Position numbers and translations under genes: made by a program. The notes under the pieces are model-generated. The model saw only the letters and a list, made by a program, of their open reading frames with translations. It made no database searches and was not told the origin of the DNA. Below are positions 62,958 through 64,000 of a stretch of DNA of 64,000 bases, in pieces. The stretch is from Luteolibacter ambystomatis (lineage in GTDB: Bacteria > Verrucomicrobiota > Verrucomicrobiia > Verrucomicrobiales > Akkermansiaceae): positions 3,855,754-3,919,753 of the forward strand of contig NZ_CP073100.1 in assembly GCF_018137965.1 (NCBI RefSeq). The letters are read 5' to 3'. Each line of letters opens with the position of its first letter. Within the stretch, counting starts at the first letter, position 1.

Positions 62958-63527
62958 TCAATTTCCCCAGATGTTCTTCTCGGGAACTTCAATGGTGTCG
63001 CTCTGCTCAAGAACGAAGCTTTTGAACTGTTCCTGCTTCAGGTCGAGTTTCCTCACCTTGCCGCCACGGGTCAGGAGCACACGGTTGATGGCTCCGAACT
63101 CATCGGCACCTCCGGCCTGCTGGATCGCCTGGTAAATCGTGAGGCCCGCAACAAATTCAACCTGTCCGGAACGGCGCACGCGACCGCCCACATGGACGAC
63201 CTGCTTGGCAAGGGTCTGCTGCGAGGAGGCGATGACGTTGACACTGGGACTGGTGTAGATTTCAGCCGCCTTGTAGGCCGCCGCAATGCGGCCGCCCAGC
63301 GAAGCGGGACTGGTGCCCGCCGCCGAAACCGGGCCGATCATCGGCATGTCCACATTACCGCTGTCCGAAACGGTGTACTCCCCGCTCACGCGGGCGGCGT
63401 CCTCGGGCGGCACGCCACGAAGGTCGATCTTGATGGCCTGACCCGGTTGAATGGTGGTCTGCGCCGAGGCAGACGCCGCCAGGCCGGCGAACGCCAGCAA
63501 GGCAAAAAGGAAACTCTTCACGTTCAT
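62958..63527 (-). CDS. Polysaccharide export protein (Wza-like, SLBB)
   Basis: 189 residues. A signal peptide (MNVKSFLFALLAFAGLAASASA) is followed by a Poly_export domain (IQPGQAIKIDLRGVPPEDAARVSGEYTVSDSGNVDMPMIGPVSAAG) and one SLBB domain (VVHVGGRVRRSGQVEFVAGLTIYQAIQQAGGADEFG). It lacks the lipobox cysteine and the C-terminal amphipathic helix of full Wza. It forms or anchors an outer-membrane channel for exopolysaccharide. AAGGA lies 2 bases upstream of the ATG as ribosome site. The next gene upstream encodes a tyrosine kinase of the same pathway. Confidence 0.85.
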   Translation of the reverse strand: MNVKSFLFALLAFAGLAASASAQTTIQPGQAIKIDLRGVPPEDAARVSGEYTVSDSGNVDMPMIGPVSAAGTSPASLGGRIAAAYKAAEIYTSPSVNVIASSQQTLAKQVVHVGGRVRRSGQVEFVAGLTIYQAIQQAGGADEFGAINRVLLTRGGKVRKLDLKQEQFKSFVLEQSDTIEVPEKNIWGN

Positions 63528-63558
63528 ATCCTTAAAGGTGGTGGAGGTTGGCGCCGTG

Positions 63559-64000
63559 TCAATACAGCTCGGAGTCCTTCTGCCCCTGGGCTTGCGCCTG
63601 CGGGCGGGCGGGCGGAGCCGACGAGGATTGAGCCGCGGCAGCAGGCTGGTGGGACACCGGCTGCGACTCCGCCGGAGCGTAGTAGGTGTAATAGCTGGTG
63701 TAATACTGGTACTGGCTGTCACTGCGGACATCCACGTTGTTGAGCACCACCCCGATGACGTGGCCGCCCACGTCCTCGACGGCCCGCTTCACACGCATCA
63801 GCATGTTGCGCGGCAGCTTGCGGTGCTGGACGACGATCATGGTGAGGTCCACTTCGCTGGCGAGCACCGAGGCATCGCTCACCCCGAGGATCGGCGGGCT
63901 GTCCACGAGCACGAGGTCGAAGCGCTGCTTCACATCCTGGATCAGTTCCGACATGCGCCGGGAGTTCAGGATGCCCGCGGCGTCCGCCGGCAGGATGCCG
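63559..64000 (-). CDS. Exopolysaccharide tyrosine autokinase (Wzc/CapB type), C-terminal part
   Basis: The last 147 residues of a protein that runs out of the right edge. GILPADAAGILNSRRMSELIQ, VLVDSPPILGVSDASVLASEVD (the Walker A'/B region), MIVVQHRKLPRNMLMRVK and GVVLNNVDVR are typical of bacterial BY-kinases. The tail is Tyr-rich (YQYYTSYYTYY), the expected autophosphorylation cluster, followed by a Ser/Ala/Pro/Gln-rich end. It controls polymer length and export together with the Wza-like protein. The N-terminal half is unseen. Confidence 0.88.
   Translation of the reverse strand, partial: GILPADAAGILNSRRMSELIQDVKQRFDLVLVDSPPILGVSDASVLASEVDLTMIVVQHRKLPRNMLMRVKRAVEDVGGHVIGVVLNNVDVRSDSQYQYYTSYYTYYAPAESQPVSHQPAAAAQSSSAPPARPQAQAQGQKDSELY

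Overview
The window is about 63% GC, bacterial chromosomal DNA. The gene set suggests a Verrucomicrobiota member, perhaps near Luteolibacter: a PEP-CTERM protein, a ThuA-like protein, an archaeal/eukaryotic-type prolyl-tRNA synthetase, several Pro/Ala-rich envelope proteins and many secreted proteins of unknown family. The assignment comes from gene content and general resemblance, with no rRNA to confirm it. I saw no tRNA, rRNA, CRISPR array, transposase or phage gene. Genes are tightly packed; no gap exceeds 300 bases. The longest (34578-34866, 289 bases) looks like a divergent promoter region.

Layout. 1-7.0 kb: 6-phosphogluconate dehydrogenase (cut by the left edge), pgsA, a CHAD protein, nagA, a nitrilase-family amidase, a Kef-type antiporter and a hexapeptide acetyltransferase. 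7.0-8.0 kb: ThuA-like secreted protein with a strong terminator. 8.2-13.1 kb: a compact four-gene operon of two WXG100-like small proteins, one coiled-coil protein and a 1286-residue FtsK/EssC-like ATPase, which reads as a minimal type VII-like secretion locus. 13.1-19.5 kb: a lipoprotein, an SH3-like secreted protein, hemL, three small orphan genes, a short-chain dehydrogenase, a DUF1287 protein and a VOC protein. 19.6-22.5 kb: a gene pair that together resembles VioB/RebD/StaD, split into its N-terminal and C-terminal (ferritin-like) halves. 22.5-30.6 kb: membrane-bound hydrolase, VOC protein, thioredoxin, Pro-rich membrane protein, DUF3592 protein, proS, LURP-one-like protein, hemB, cysS and a short PEP-CTERM protein.

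30.7-45.4 kb: membrane protein, N-formylglutamate amidohydrolase-like protein, lipoprotein, kup, Skp-like chaperone, coiled-coil membrane protein, deoC, ppc, panD, secG with a long Ala/Pro tail, a rhomboid protease with a GYF_2-like N-terminus, a class III aminotransferase, a C39-like peptidase and an RsuA-type pseudouridine synthase. 45.5-64 kb: MsbA-like ABC exporter, large secreted CAP-domain protein, the grpE-dnaJ-rsmE heat-shock cluster, a 1142-residue autotransporter, recG, a DUF971 protein, a YggS-type PLP protein, a Prc-type protease, a PDZ protein, and the start of an exopolysaccharide locus (Wza-like export protein and tyrosine kinase C-terminus) cut by the right edge.

Three things stand out. 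The first is the type VII-like locus: both small proteins carry the same W-x-D-x5-F variant, and the ATPase has one intact nucleotide site flanked by degenerate domains. The second is the split VioB-like pair without a recognisable indole-pathway partner. The third is a set of palindromic intergenic elements (16238-16315, 27778-27880, 41912-42052, 45384-45520) whose arms overlap or abut stop codons.
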